The translations under genes were made by a program, and so were the position numbers. From Gemmata sp051859125 (GTDB lineage: Bacteria; Planctomycetota; Planctomycetia; Gemmatales; Gemmataceae): a stretch of 64,000 bases of DNA. Below are positions 17,772 to 25,766 of this stretch, piece after piece. The first letter of the stretch is position 1. Every line of letters begins with the position of its first letter. The stretch lies in assembly GCF_051859125.1 (NCBI RefSeq), contig NZ_JBHYGG010000135.1:1-64000 (forward strand), in the 5' to 3' direction. The notes beneath the pieces were generated by a model, which saw only the letters and a program-made list of their open reading frames with translations, was not told the origin of the DNA and did no database searches.

Positions 17772-18761
17772 ATGGCAGGGCCGATCAAGCTGAACCACCC
17801 GTGGCTCGTCGCGGTGTGGCCGGGGATGGGGCACGTCGCCCTCAACGCCGGCGTGTACCTCCTCGCCAAGCTCGGGATGACCGAGTTCGCCGAGTTCGAG
17901 GGCGGCGACACGTTCGACATCGAGGCCGTCGAGGTGAAGGGGGGCCTGGTGCAGCCCGGCCGCCGCCCGCGGAGCCGGTTCTTTCTGTGGACCGACCCGA
18001 ACCGGCGGCACGACCTCCTCGTGTTCGTCGGCGAGGCCCAGCCCCCCGGCGGGAAGTACACGTTCTGCCGCCGGCTCGTCGGGTTCGCGCGGGAGCACGG
18101 GGTCGAGCGGGTGTTCACGTTCGCCGCGATGGCGACCCGGATGCGGCCCGAGGCCGAGTCCCGCGTGTTTGGGGCGGCCACCGACCGGCCCAACCTGGAC
18201 GAGCTCAGGCGGCTCGAACTCGACATCCTCGAGGACGGGAACATCGGCGGGCTCAACGGCGTCCTCCTGAGCGCCGCGGCTGAGGTTGGGCTGCACGGCG
18301 CGTGCTTCCTCGGCGAGATGCCGCACATCTTCGCCCAGTTCCCGTTCCCGAAGGCGTCGCACGCGATCCTCGAGGCGTTCACCACGCTCACGGGCATCGA
18401 CTTCGACCTGGACGAACTGGCCGAGCAGGCGAAGCTCTGGGACGAGCAACTGGGCGGGGTGCTGGCCCAGATCGAGGAGCAGGCCCGCGGCCAGCAGTCC
18501 GATGACGACGACGACGACGAGGACGAGGACGGCGACGAGGAGGGCGACGACGACGACGACGACGAGGGGGGCGAAGAGGCCGCGGCCGAGCCGGAGCCGC
18601 CCAAGCGCCGCTCGACCGCCCGGAAGCGGATCGAGGAGCTGTTCGAGGAGGCGACCCGCGACCGCTCGAAGGCGTTCGAGCTGAAGCAGGAGCTGGACCG
18701 CCTCAGCGTGTTCAAGGAGTACGAGGACCGGTTCCTGGACCTGTTCAAGAAGGCCGAGTAG
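17772..18761 (+). CDS. PAC2-family protein with acidic low-complexity linker
   Basis: 329 residues; ATG at 17772. Residues about 8-215 match the PAC2 fold (proteasome-assembly-chaperone-2 family), including an ATMATRMRPE-like core and GGLNGVLLSAAAEVGLHGACFLGEMP, where bacterial and archaeal PAC2 proteins have GLxGLL..A...G. Family members in bacteria are ATP-grasp partners or of unknown role. Residues about 243-272 are almost only Asp/Glu/Gly (GAC/GAG codons), followed by a basic patch (KRRSTARKR) and a C-terminal coiled coil. It is cytosolic. The acidic insert is unusual compared with the roughly 270-residue core family. Confidence 0.8.
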   Translation: MAGPIKLNHPWLVAVWPGMGHVALNAGVYLLAKLGMTEFAEFEGGDTFDIEAVEVKGGLVQPGRRPRSRFFLWTDPNRRHDLLVFVGEAQPPGGKYTFCRRLVGFAREHGVERVFTFAAMATRMRPEAESRVFGAATDRPNLDELRRLELDILEDGNIGGLNGVLLSAAAEVGLHGACFLGEMPHIFAQFPFPKASHAILEAFTTLTGIDFDLDELAEQAKLWDEQLGGVLAQIEEQARGQQSDDDDDDEDEDGDEEGDDDDDDEGGEEAAAEPEPPKRRSTARKRIEELFEEATRDRSKAFELKQELDRLSVFKEYEDRFLDLFKKAE

Positions 18762-18903
18762 CGACGGCGGCCCCGTGACCGCCGGTCGGGCTTCGGTTCC
18801 CGAGCACCCGCGGGCCCGGCCGAGGAGCGGGTCGCCGCGGGCGGCGGGCGGCGGGCCGCGGGCGCCGGCCCCGCGGCCCGAACGACCGGGCGCGCCCCGC
18901 GGG

Positions 18904-19311
18904 TCACGCGGGGACGCTGACCATCCACGACACGCCGAACTTGTCGGCGACGACGCCGAAGCACGGCGACCAGAACGTGGGGCCGAGCGGCATGTGGACC
19001 TGCCCGCCGGCGGCCAGCGCCGCGAACGCCTTCTCGGCGGCCGCCGTGGTCGCCGGGCTGAGCGCCAGCGACACGCCCTGGAAGTTCGGTGCGCCCCGGC
19101 ACTCGCAGTCCGACGCCATCACCGTCGACTCGCCGATCTTCAGCGCCGAGTGCATCACCTTGTTCTCGGTCCCCGCGGGCATCCCCGGGCACGGCTCGGG
19201 GCTCTCGCCGAACCGCATCAGCGCGGTGACCTCGGCCCCGAGCGCCTCGCGGTAGAACGTCAGCGCTTCCTCGCACCGGCCGTTGAAGTTCAGGTACGGT
19301 TGCACGTGCAT
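18904..19311 (-). CDS. VOC/PhnB-like glyoxalase-fold protein
   Basis: 135 residues. MHVQPYLNFNGRCEEALTFYREALG is the typical start of the PhnB / 3-demethylubiquinone-methyltransferase-like branch of the vicinal oxygen chelate superfamily. It also shows the C-terminal FWSPCFGVVADKFGVSWMV strand pair. These proteins are metal-dependent or metal-free dimers of varied function; none is assigned here. It is 62 bases downstream of the YciI gene on the same strand, a pairing frequent in soil bacteria, often with an ECF sigma factor that is missing here. Confidence 0.88.
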   Translation of the reverse strand: MHVQPYLNFNGRCEEALTFYREALGAEVTALMRFGESPEPCPGMPAGTENKVMHSALKIGESTVMASDCECRGAPNFQGVSLALSPATTAAAEKAFAALAAGGQVHMPLGPTFWSPCFGVVADKFGVSWMVSVPA

Positions 19312-19373
19312 GACAGACCCTTTCGGTTTCGGTTGTTTCAGGAACGGTTCAGCAGCGGGCGCCGGGCGGCCCG

Positions 19374-19808
19374 CTACGCGCCGGTCTTCTGCCGCTCGAC
19401 CTCGGCCCGGAGGCGCTCTTCTTGTTCGCGGAGTTCGGGGGTGAACTCGGTCCCGAAGTCGCTCGCCTCGAACACCGGGCGGATCTCGACGTCGCAGTCC
19501 TCGAGGTGCGGGTTCGGGCACCGCCGGAGCCACTCGACCGCCTCGTCCATCGACCGCACCTGCCACAGCCAGAACCCGGCGACGAGTTCCTTGGTCTCTG
19601 CGAACGGGCCGTCGGTGACGGTGCGGCCGGGGCCCGCGAACCGCACCCGCTTTGCCTTCGAACTGGGGTGCAGGCCCTCGCCGGCGAGCATGACCCCGGC
19701 CTTGACGAGTTCCTCGTTGTACGCGCCCATCGCGGCCATCAGCTTCTCGTCGGGCATGACGCCGGCCTCGGAGTCCTTCGTCGCCTTGATGAGTACCATC
19801 ACTCGCAT
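19374..19808 (-). CDS. YciI/DGPF-domain protein
   Basis: 144 residues. The sequence MRVMVLIKATKDSEAG and the DGPFAETKELVAGFWLWQVRSMDEAVEWLRRCP block are characteristic of the DGPF branch of the YciI family, a ferredoxin-like fold seen in small dimeric enzymes. The C-terminal 40 residues after the domain are charged and probably helical. It is the first gene of a likely two-gene unit with the VOC gene. The catalytic role is unknown. Confidence 0.88.
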   Translation of the reverse strand: MRVMVLIKATKDSEAGVMPDEKLMAAMGAYNEELVKAGVMLAGEGLHPSSKAKRVRFAGPGRTVTDGPFAETKELVAGFWLWQVRSMDEAVEWLRRCPNPHLEDCDVEIRPVFEASDFGTEFTPELREQEERLRAEVERQKTGA

Positions 19809-19964
19809 TGCCGTCTCGCGTCGGTTCGGGGTTCGGGGCCGGCCACCCGGCTCTCACAGGTACGTCGAGCGGCGCGTGCGGGAATCGACACGCCGCGCGA
19901 GATTTTTGACGGGATTCCGGGAAGTGTCGATGCCAGTGGCAGTTACGCGATGCGTCCGGGGCGG

Positions 19965-21332
19965 TCACCGCACGACGCGGCAGGCGGGCAGCGCCTTGGC
20001 CAGTTCCGCGGCCCCGGCGTCGGTCACCTGTGTACCGGTGAGGTCGAGCGCGGTCAGCGCCGTGAGCTTCGCCAACTCCTTAACGCCCGCGTCGGTCGCC
20101 CCGGTGTTCCACAGGTTCAGGCTCGTCAGCCCTTTCAACGCGGCGAGGTCCTTGAGACCCGCGTCGGTCACCTTCGTTCCGAACAGCGAGAGCGACTTGA
20201 GCCCCTTGAGGCCGGCGAGCCCCTTGAGCCCCGCGTCGGTCACCTTCGTGCCGCTCAGGTCGAGGTGGACCAACCCGCTGAACCCCGCGAGCCCCTTCAC
20301 GCCGGCGTCGGTCACCTTGGTGCCGCCGAGGTTCAGCGTGGTCAGTTCCTTCGACGGCACGAGCGCCCTCAGCCCGGCGTCACCGGTGCCGGTGTCGGTG
20401 AGGTCGAGGGCCGCGAGCTTCTTGAACGCCGCGAGTTCCCGCAGCCCCGCGTCGGTCACCTTCGCCCGCATCAGCTTGAGGCTCGTGAGCCCGGCGAGGG
20501 GCGCGAGGTTCCGCAGGCCGGCGTCGCCGACGGCCGTGTCGCTCAGGTCGAGCGCCGCCAGCGCCTTGAACCGCGTGAGCGACTTCGCCCCGGCGTCGGT
20601 GACCTTCGTGAAGCCGAGGTTGAGCGACGCGAGGCCCGCGAGCGGGGGCAGGTCGGCGAGGCCGGCGTCGGTGACGGGGAGGTTCGCGACGTCGAGGCCC
20701 TTCAACTCCGGGAACGCGGCGAGTTCCTTGAGCCCCGGGCCGGTCACCTGCGTGCCGCTGAGCGAGAGGCTGGTCAGCCCCTTGAGCGGGGCGAGCCGCT
20801 TGAGGCCGGCGTCGGTCACGGCGAGGTTGCCGAGGTGCAGCGAGGTGAGGGCCGGGTACCTCGCGATGTCGGCCAGCCCCGCCTCCGTAACCTTGGTGTT
20901 CGACACGTCGAGGTGCGCGAGCCGCTTGAGCAGCACGAGGTACTTGAGGGTGGCGTCGGTGACCTCGGTGCCGGCGACGGACAGGCTCGTGAGCGCGCGG
21001 AGCCGGGTGACCACCTTGAGCCCGTCGTCGGTGATCTCGGTGCGAGAGGCGTCGAGCGAGGTGAGGTCCGCCAGCGGGGCGAGTTCGACGATCCCCGAGT
21101 TGGTGACCTTGGTGCGGGAGACGTCGAGGTGCGTCAGCGCCGCGAGCGAGGCGACGGCCCGCAGGTCCGCGTCCGACACCCGCGTCTGGTCGAGGTACAC
21201 GCGGGCGACGGCCCCCGTGTCGTCGCGCTCGACGCGGCCGCCGATCTTCTGGATCGACTTGAGGACGGCGGCCTCGTCGGCGGCGGCCGTGGAGGCGCAG
21301 AGGAACGCGAGGCAGAGGAGGGCGGGGCGCAT
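19965..21332 (-). CDS. Exported leucine-rich repeat protein
   Basis: 455 residues, signal peptide MRPALLCLAFLCASTAAA; an in-frame ATG further upstream would give an unlikely proline-rich leader, so 21332 is used. After a 40-residue cap the protein consists of 17 consecutive repeats of exactly 24 residues with consensus TKVTDAGLKxLAxLKxLTSLxLxx, ending in a short C-cap. This is the ribonuclease-inhibitor-like LRR type common in Gemmataceae and probably mediates extracytoplasmic binding. At DNA level this gives a 72-bp periodicity through the gene. The partner is unknown. Confidence 0.9.
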   Translation of the reverse strand: MRPALLCLAFLCASTAAADEAAVLKSIQKIGGRVERDDTGAVARVYLDQTRVSDADLRAVASLAALTHLDVSRTKVTNSGIVELAPLADLTSLDASRTEITDDGLKVVTRLRALTSLSVAGTEVTDATLKYLVLLKRLAHLDVSNTKVTEAGLADIARYPALTSLHLGNLAVTDAGLKRLAPLKGLTSLSLSGTQVTGPGLKELAAFPELKGLDVANLPVTDAGLADLPPLAGLASLNLGFTKVTDAGAKSLTRFKALAALDLSDTAVGDAGLRNLAPLAGLTSLKLMRAKVTDAGLRELAAFKKLAALDLTDTGTGDAGLRALVPSKELTTLNLGGTKVTDAGVKGLAGFSGLVHLDLSGTKVTDAGLKGLAGLKGLKSLSLFGTKVTDAGLKDLAALKGLTSLNLWNTGATDAGVKELAKLTALTALDLTGTQVTDAGAAELAKALPACRVVR

Positions 21333-21512
21333 TGCGAGTTGTCTCGGCGGGGGCGGGGGTTCGGGCAGCTTACGTCGCGGTCGCGGGCCGAGCAACCGGG
21401 CGGCCGGGCCGGATTCTCCGGTTTCGCGGGGATTTCACGGTCGGGTGTTGGCTCCCGTGTGTTAGCAGTGTACAACGGGTTAGCAGAACCGGTTGCCTCC
21501 CCGACACTCCCC

Positions 21513-22148
21513 ATGTGGTTCCTGCGACGAGTTCCGAGCCCTCCCAAGGGCCGCCACGTTCTGGCGGTGCTGCTCCTCGTTGCGCACGCGTTCGCCGCCA
21601 CCGGCGCTCCGGTCCCCGTCCCGCACGCCGCCAACCCCCGCAAGTCGCAGTCGCCGTACCCGTGCCGCGACCACGCGTGCGGGTGCCTCACGGCCGAGCA
21701 GTGCTGGGCCGGCGACTGCTGCTGCTTCACTTTGGAGCAGAAGCTCGAATGGGCCGACGCCCGCGGCTTCGAGCCGCCCGCCTCGGCCCGCGCCGCGGCC
21801 GACGCGCGGAAGGCGACGCCCCCGAAGAAGCCGAAGCGCCCGTGCTGCCGCGGCGAGGACGAACCGTCGCTGCCGGTCGCCGCGTGCTCCGGCCCGACGT
21901 GCGATCGCGACGCGGCGTGCGCCGACGACAGCGACGACGCGCTGACGGTGCTGTGGGTCGCCGGGGTCCGCGCCCAGAAGTGCCGCGGGGACAACCCGGC
22001 CGGCCTGCTGAAGCTCGACCCGGCCGTCCCGCCCGCGGCCACCGGCGACCGCCCGGTCGCGCCCGAGCCCGACGGGTTCGCACGCCCCGCATCCGTCCCG
22101 TTCGTACCCACCTCGCAACAGCCGCCGGCGCGTCCGCCGCGAAGCTGA
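21513..22148 (+). CDS. Exported cysteine-rich protein of unknown function
   Basis: 211 residues; ATG at 21513 gives an N-terminal hydrophobic segment (VLAVLLLVAHAFAATG) suited to export. Thirteen cysteines follow, mostly in CRDHACGC, EQCWAGDCCCF, PCC and the CSGPTC/AAC region; the C-terminus is Pro/Ala-rich. The spacing suggests metal binding or disulfides rather than heme (no CxxCH). No named family is recognised. It heads a co-oriented cluster with a DUF1559 protein, a CC-containing BNR protein and a cytochrome-thioredoxin protein, so a role in exported copper or thiol-redox chemistry is a guess worth testing. No clear ribosome site was seen. Confidence 0.65.
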   Translation: MWFLRRVPSPPKGRHVLAVLLLVAHAFAATGAPVPVPHAANPRKSQSPYPCRDHACGCLTAEQCWAGDCCCFTLEQKLEWADARGFEPPASARAAADARKATPPKKPKRPCCRGEDEPSLPVAACSGPTCDRDAACADDSDDALTVLWVAGVRAQKCRGDNPAGLLKLDPAVPPAATGDRPVAPEPDGFARPASVPFVPTSQQPPARPPRS

Positions 22149-22284
22149 ATCCCCATCACGGTTCCCGAAGCCACGCACCCAACGGGTGAGCGCCGACGCG
22201 CACGCCCGCACCGATTCCATCACCCAGCTTGAGCCCGCGCCGGCGCGAGTCGCCGTGCGCCGCGGTTCGCTTCCGAGGTACACC

Positions 22285-23247
22285 ATGCTCCGCCGCAGCG
22301 CCTTTACGCTCATCGAACTCCTGGTGGTGATCGCGATCATCGCCGTCCTGATCGGGCTCCTGCTCCCCGCGGTCCAGAAGGTCCGCGAGGCCGCCGCCCG
22401 CCTCAAGTGCCAGAACAACCTCAAGCAACTCGGCGTGGCGCTGCACAACCACGAGAGCGCGCTGCAGGTGTTCCCCCAGGGCCGGAACGCCTACCCGAAG
22501 GTCGTGTCGGCCCCGGCCCGGTTGCTCGCCTACGTCGAGCAGGCGAGCCTCCAGAGCCTGATCGACCCGGACGGGACACTCGCGGTCGGGACGCAGAACG
22601 ATACGGCCGGGAAGAACCGCGTCGCGCTGCTCGGGTGCCCGAGCGACCCGACGGGCGGTGTGGTCCCCGGGAGCGCGTACTTTGGCACCAACTACGTCGC
22701 GTGCAACGGCCTCGGCGTCTCGGTGGACGCGACCGGGGCGACGACGGCGCACCTGAAGATTGGCGAGGGGAACGGCGCGTTCGCCCAGACCCCGTGCCGC
22801 GTGGGCGACATCACCGACGGCCTCTCGAACACCGCGGCGTTCAGCGAGAGCCTCGTGGGCAACGGGGTGACCATCTCCGGCGTGCCGACCGACCCGCAGA
22901 CCGCCAAACTCGCCGTGCTGGAGGTCGCCGGTGGCGGCGACCCGACCCCGGCGCTGTGCGACGCCGGGACCGGGACGTGGAACGCGCGCCGCAGCGAGCA
23001 GTGGATCAACGGGCACTACGGCAACACGCTGTACAACCACTACTACACCCCGAACCAGGCCGGGAAGTGGGACTGCGGCAACGCCAGCCACAACAAGGGG
23101 CTGACGGCGGCCCGCAGCGCCCACACCGGCGGCGTCAACCTGCTGCTGTGCGACGGGAGCGCCAAGTTCGTCCGCGACGGCGTGGACGCGACGACGTGGC
23201 GCGGCCTGGCCACCCGGGCCGGCGGCGAAGTGCTCGGCGACTTCTGA
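22285..23247 (+). CDS. DUF1559 protein with prepilin-type N-terminus
   Basis: 320 residues; GAGG 6 bases before the ATG. The N-terminus is a type IV prepilin signal with FTLIELLVVIAII, followed by VREAAARLKCQNNLKQ, the hallmark of planctomycete DUF1559 proteins. The C-terminus carries the family's AHTGGVNLLLCDGS segment and ends ATRAGGEVLGDF. These pseudopilin-like proteins occur in large paralogous sets in the phylum and are probably assembled or anchored by the type II/IV machinery; their function is unproven. It lies 136 bases after the cysteine-rich gene and 44 bases before the BNR-repeat gene. Confidence 0.92.
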   Translation: MLRRSAFTLIELLVVIAIIAVLIGLLLPAVQKVREAAARLKCQNNLKQLGVALHNHESALQVFPQGRNAYPKVVSAPARLLAYVEQASLQSLIDPDGTLAVGTQNDTAGKNRVALLGCPSDPTGGVVPGSAYFGTNYVACNGLGVSVDATGATTAHLKIGEGNGAFAQTPCRVGDITDGLSNTAAFSESLVGNGVTISGVPTDPQTAKLAVLEVAGGGDPTPALCDAGTGTWNARRSEQWINGHYGNTLYNHYYTPNQAGKWDCGNASHNKGLTAARSAHTGGVNLLLCDGSAKFVRDGVDATTWRGLATRAGGEVLGDF

Positions 23248-23291
23248 GCTGCGGCGAGCCCGCACCACACACCCACACGCGGAGCGTCACC

Positions 23292-24722
23292 ATGAGTTCG
23301 TGCCAGTGCGGCGTCGGCTGGGTTAAGTTCACCGTCCTCGCGGCGCTCGTCGCCGGGGGCGCGGCCACCGGGTTGTACCTGTCCGGCGCGCTGCCGCCGT
23401 TCGATGAGCCGCAGACCGTCTGCCCCGCGGCCCCGCAAGGGTCGCCGTGCTGGGAGACCGACACCGCGGGTCCGCAGCACCGGTTCCCGCTGAGCCCGCT
23501 CGACGTCAAGGACACGATGGAGGCACCGGAGCTCGCCGTGAACTGCTGTGGGAAGGTGTTCCTCGCGTGGGCCAGCAAGACCGGCGAGGCCGAGCGCACC
23601 GTGTTCTTCACGAAGTCGGCCGACGGCACGGCCTTCGACGCGCCGCGGGCCGTCAGTAAGGCCGGTGTGTACAAGACCCCCGCGAAGGGGAAGATGGCCG
23701 GGCACGAGCGGCGCGCGACCCCGCACCTCGCCGCGATGGGCCAGGAAGTGCTCCTCGCGTGGGGCGACGCACTGCCCGACAACGCCGGGATGCGGTACGC
23801 CCTCGCGACCTCGACCGACACCGGCGCGACGTTCGGCGCCCCGCGGCCGGTCCACCGGGGCGAGAAGGCGAGTGCGGCGTTCACCTCGTTCGCCCGCGGG
23901 CTCGGCGGCGTCCTCGCGTGCGTGTGGCTCGACGGCCGCAACGGCTCGCAGCAGGTGTACGCCAGCGTGCAACCGGCCGACGCCGAGGCGTTCGGCCCCG
24001 AGGTGCTCGTCCACGCCGGCGAGCCGGGCAAGGGCGTGTGCCCGTGCTGCCCGACCGCGGCGACGTTCGCCAAGGACGGCACGCTGTACGTCGCGTTCCG
24101 CAACATCAACGACGGATTCCGCGACATTGCCGTCAGCCGCCTGCGGCCGGGGCAGACGACGTTCGAGGGGCCGTTCCCGGTCGTGGACAAGGCGTGGAAG
24201 TTCGAGGGGTGCCCGCACGACGGCCCGTCGCTCGCGGTCGTCGGCGACACGCTGCACGTCGCGTGGATGGACGCCCGCACCGGCACGCAGCGGGCCTACT
24301 TTGCCAGCGCGAGCGTCGCCGACATGAAGTTCGCCGCCCGCGAGTTGAACGCGGGCGCGGCCGGCACGCAGGGGAACGCGAAGCTGTTCGCCGACGCGGC
24401 CGGCAACCTGCACGCGGTCTGGGAGCAGAGCACCGGCACCGAACCGGCCCCCGCTTCGACGGGCGGCCACCAGCACGCCGCACCCAGCACCGGGAGCGGG
24501 GCGGGCCGTGCGGTCCAGTACGCGGTGATGCCGAAGGGCCAGCCGGCGTTCGGCCCGGTGCGGGCGATTGCGCCCAAGGCCGGTGCGTTCCAGACGCGAC
24601 CGAGCATCGCCGTTTCCCCGAACGGGGCCGTGTTCGTCGCGTGGAACGAACTCGACACCGCGGGCAAGGCGGTGGTCGTTTCGCAACTCTCCACCGCCGC
24701 TGCGGAGGCGTGCCACAAGTGA
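23292..24722 (+). CDS. Exported BNR/sialidase-like beta-propeller protein
   Basis: 476 residues, GGAG 7 bases before the ATG. A short cysteine-containing head (SSCQCGVGW) precedes a membrane-spanning or signal segment (VLAALVAGGAATGLYLSG). The remainder is a six-bladed propeller with BNR-like Asp-box strands (STDTGATFGAP, KDGTLYVAF, VVGDTLHVAWMDARTGT, SPNGAVFVAW). Cysteines occur as adjacent pairs (NCCGKVF, CPCCPTA), which is not typical of true sialidases, and the sialidase arginine triad is not evident. Its stop codon overlaps the next GTG (GTGA), so translation of the redox gene is probably coupled to it. Confidence 0.8.
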   Translation: MSSCQCGVGWVKFTVLAALVAGGAATGLYLSGALPPFDEPQTVCPAAPQGSPCWETDTAGPQHRFPLSPLDVKDTMEAPELAVNCCGKVFLAWASKTGEAERTVFFTKSADGTAFDAPRAVSKAGVYKTPAKGKMAGHERRATPHLAAMGQEVLLAWGDALPDNAGMRYALATSTDTGATFGAPRPVHRGEKASAAFTSFARGLGGVLACVWLDGRNGSQQVYASVQPADAEAFGPEVLVHAGEPGKGVCPCCPTAATFAKDGTLYVAFRNINDGFRDIAVSRLRPGQTTFEGPFPVVDKAWKFEGCPHDGPSLAVVGDTLHVAWMDARTGTQRAYFASASVADMKFAARELNAGAAGTQGNAKLFADAAGNLHAVWEQSTGTEPAPASTGGHQHAAPSTGSGAGRAVQYAVMPKGQPAFGPVRAIAPKAGAFQTRPSIAVSPNGAVFVAWNELDTAGKAVVVSQLSTAAAEACHK

Positions 24723-25674
24723 CGCAGGCCCGCTTCGCGCTCCTGGCGGTGGTTGCGGCTGGCGGTGCCGTCGGCGTCGGCTGGGCCGCGGGGCAGGTGC
24801 GGCCCGGACCGCCGCCGCCCGCCCCGCCCGCGGCCGCCGCCGCGCACCGGGGGGGGGGGGGCGGGGGTTAGGGGGCCGCCCGCCCCCCCCCCCCCCCCCA
24901 CCGCCAGCGGCCGCCGCGTCGAACCGCGGGGAGGTGTTGTTCGGCGTGTACTGCGCCTCGTGCCACGGCCCCGAGGGCCGCGGCGACGGGCCGAGTTCTG
25001 CCGCACTCCGGCCCCCGCCACGCGACTTCGCCGCACGCCCGTGGCGGTTCGCGGTCACCCGCGAGTCGATCCGCAAGGTCACGCTCGACGGCATCCCCGG
25101 CACCGCGATGCCCGCGACACGCAACGCGCTCGCGCCGGCCGACGCCGACGCGGTCGCCGAGTACGTCTTCAGCCTCGCCACGGCGCGACCCGCGGTCCCC
25201 TATGAGCCGACGGAGGAAGAAGCGATCCTCCGGGCGGCCGGGTTCACGGACCTCCGCGGCACCGCCCCGCCGCACCTGGTCGTGGCCGACGCTGCGGGGA
25301 AGGAAGTCAAACTCTCCGACCTGAAGGGCCGCACGGTGCTCGTTCACTTCTGGGCGACGACGTGCGTCCACTGCGTGAAGGAACTACCGCACCTGAAGGC
25401 GCTGGAGGCGCAACTCGCGGACCGCAAGCTCACCGTGCTGCACGTCTGTGCCGATGCCGACGAGTTGAAAAAAGCGCAGGCGCTGGCCGACAAGGTCGCG
25501 CCAGGGCTACGAATCTACGCCGACGCGACCGGGCTCGGTCCGCAGCGGTTCGAGGTGCAGGCGCTGCCGGCGGTGTGGCTTATCGCCCCCGACGGGAAGG
25601 CCGTGGGCCGCGCGACCGGGATGCGCGACTGGGCCGCGCCCGCGGTGCGAAAGGTGCTGGAGCGGGGGTGGTAG
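24719..25674 (+). CDS. Cytochrome c/TlpA-like thioredoxin fusion, frame broken at a homopolymer
   Basis: GTG at 24719 overlaps the previous stop (GTGA). It begins VTQARFALLAVVAAGGAVGVGWAAG, a signal or anchor, followed by a proline/alanine linker. That frame stops at 24869-24871 just after a run of 13 G. Beyond a run of 17 C the protein resumes in another frame: cytochrome c heme site CASCHGPEGRGDG with distal PGTAMPA methionine, then a TlpA/ResA-like thioredoxin domain with active site CVHC in FWATTCVHCVKELP. One base gained or two lost in the tract restores a single protein of about 318 residues. A sequencing or assembly error in the homopolymer is most likely. It would act outside the cytoplasm in electron transfer or disulfide reduction. 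Confidence 0.75.
24849..24899. repeat. Poly-G/poly-C homopolymer tracts
   Basis: Thirteen G (24849-24861), then five G, TTA, five G, and a run of 17 C (24883-24899). The G and C runs can pair with each other. The tract lies exactly where the reading frame of the cytochrome-thioredoxin gene breaks. Confidence 0.8.
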
Positions 25675-25689
25675 ATCGGTGTGTCTGGT

Positions 25690-25749
25690 GGGGCAGGCAT
25701 TCTTGCCTGCCTCCGAGGGCGACGGGAGGCAGGCAAGAATGCCTGCCCC
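25690..25749. repeat. Palindromic element with 25-bp perfect arms
   Basis: Arms 25690-25714 and 25725-25749 are exact inverse complements around a 10-base spacer. It lies between two convergent gene ends (cytochrome/TlpA and GT2), where it could end transcription from both sides, although no T-run follows. Fifteen bases overlapping its left edge (25682-25696, tgtctggtggggcag) recur inverted at 50261-50275. Confidence 0.85.
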
Positions 25750-25766
25750 CCGCTCGCCCAGGGCGC

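Noticed and set aside
19965..21332. 72-bp DNA periodicity as a satellite or CRISPR array
   Set aside because: The period is explained by 24-residue leucine-rich repeats in a continuous reading frame.
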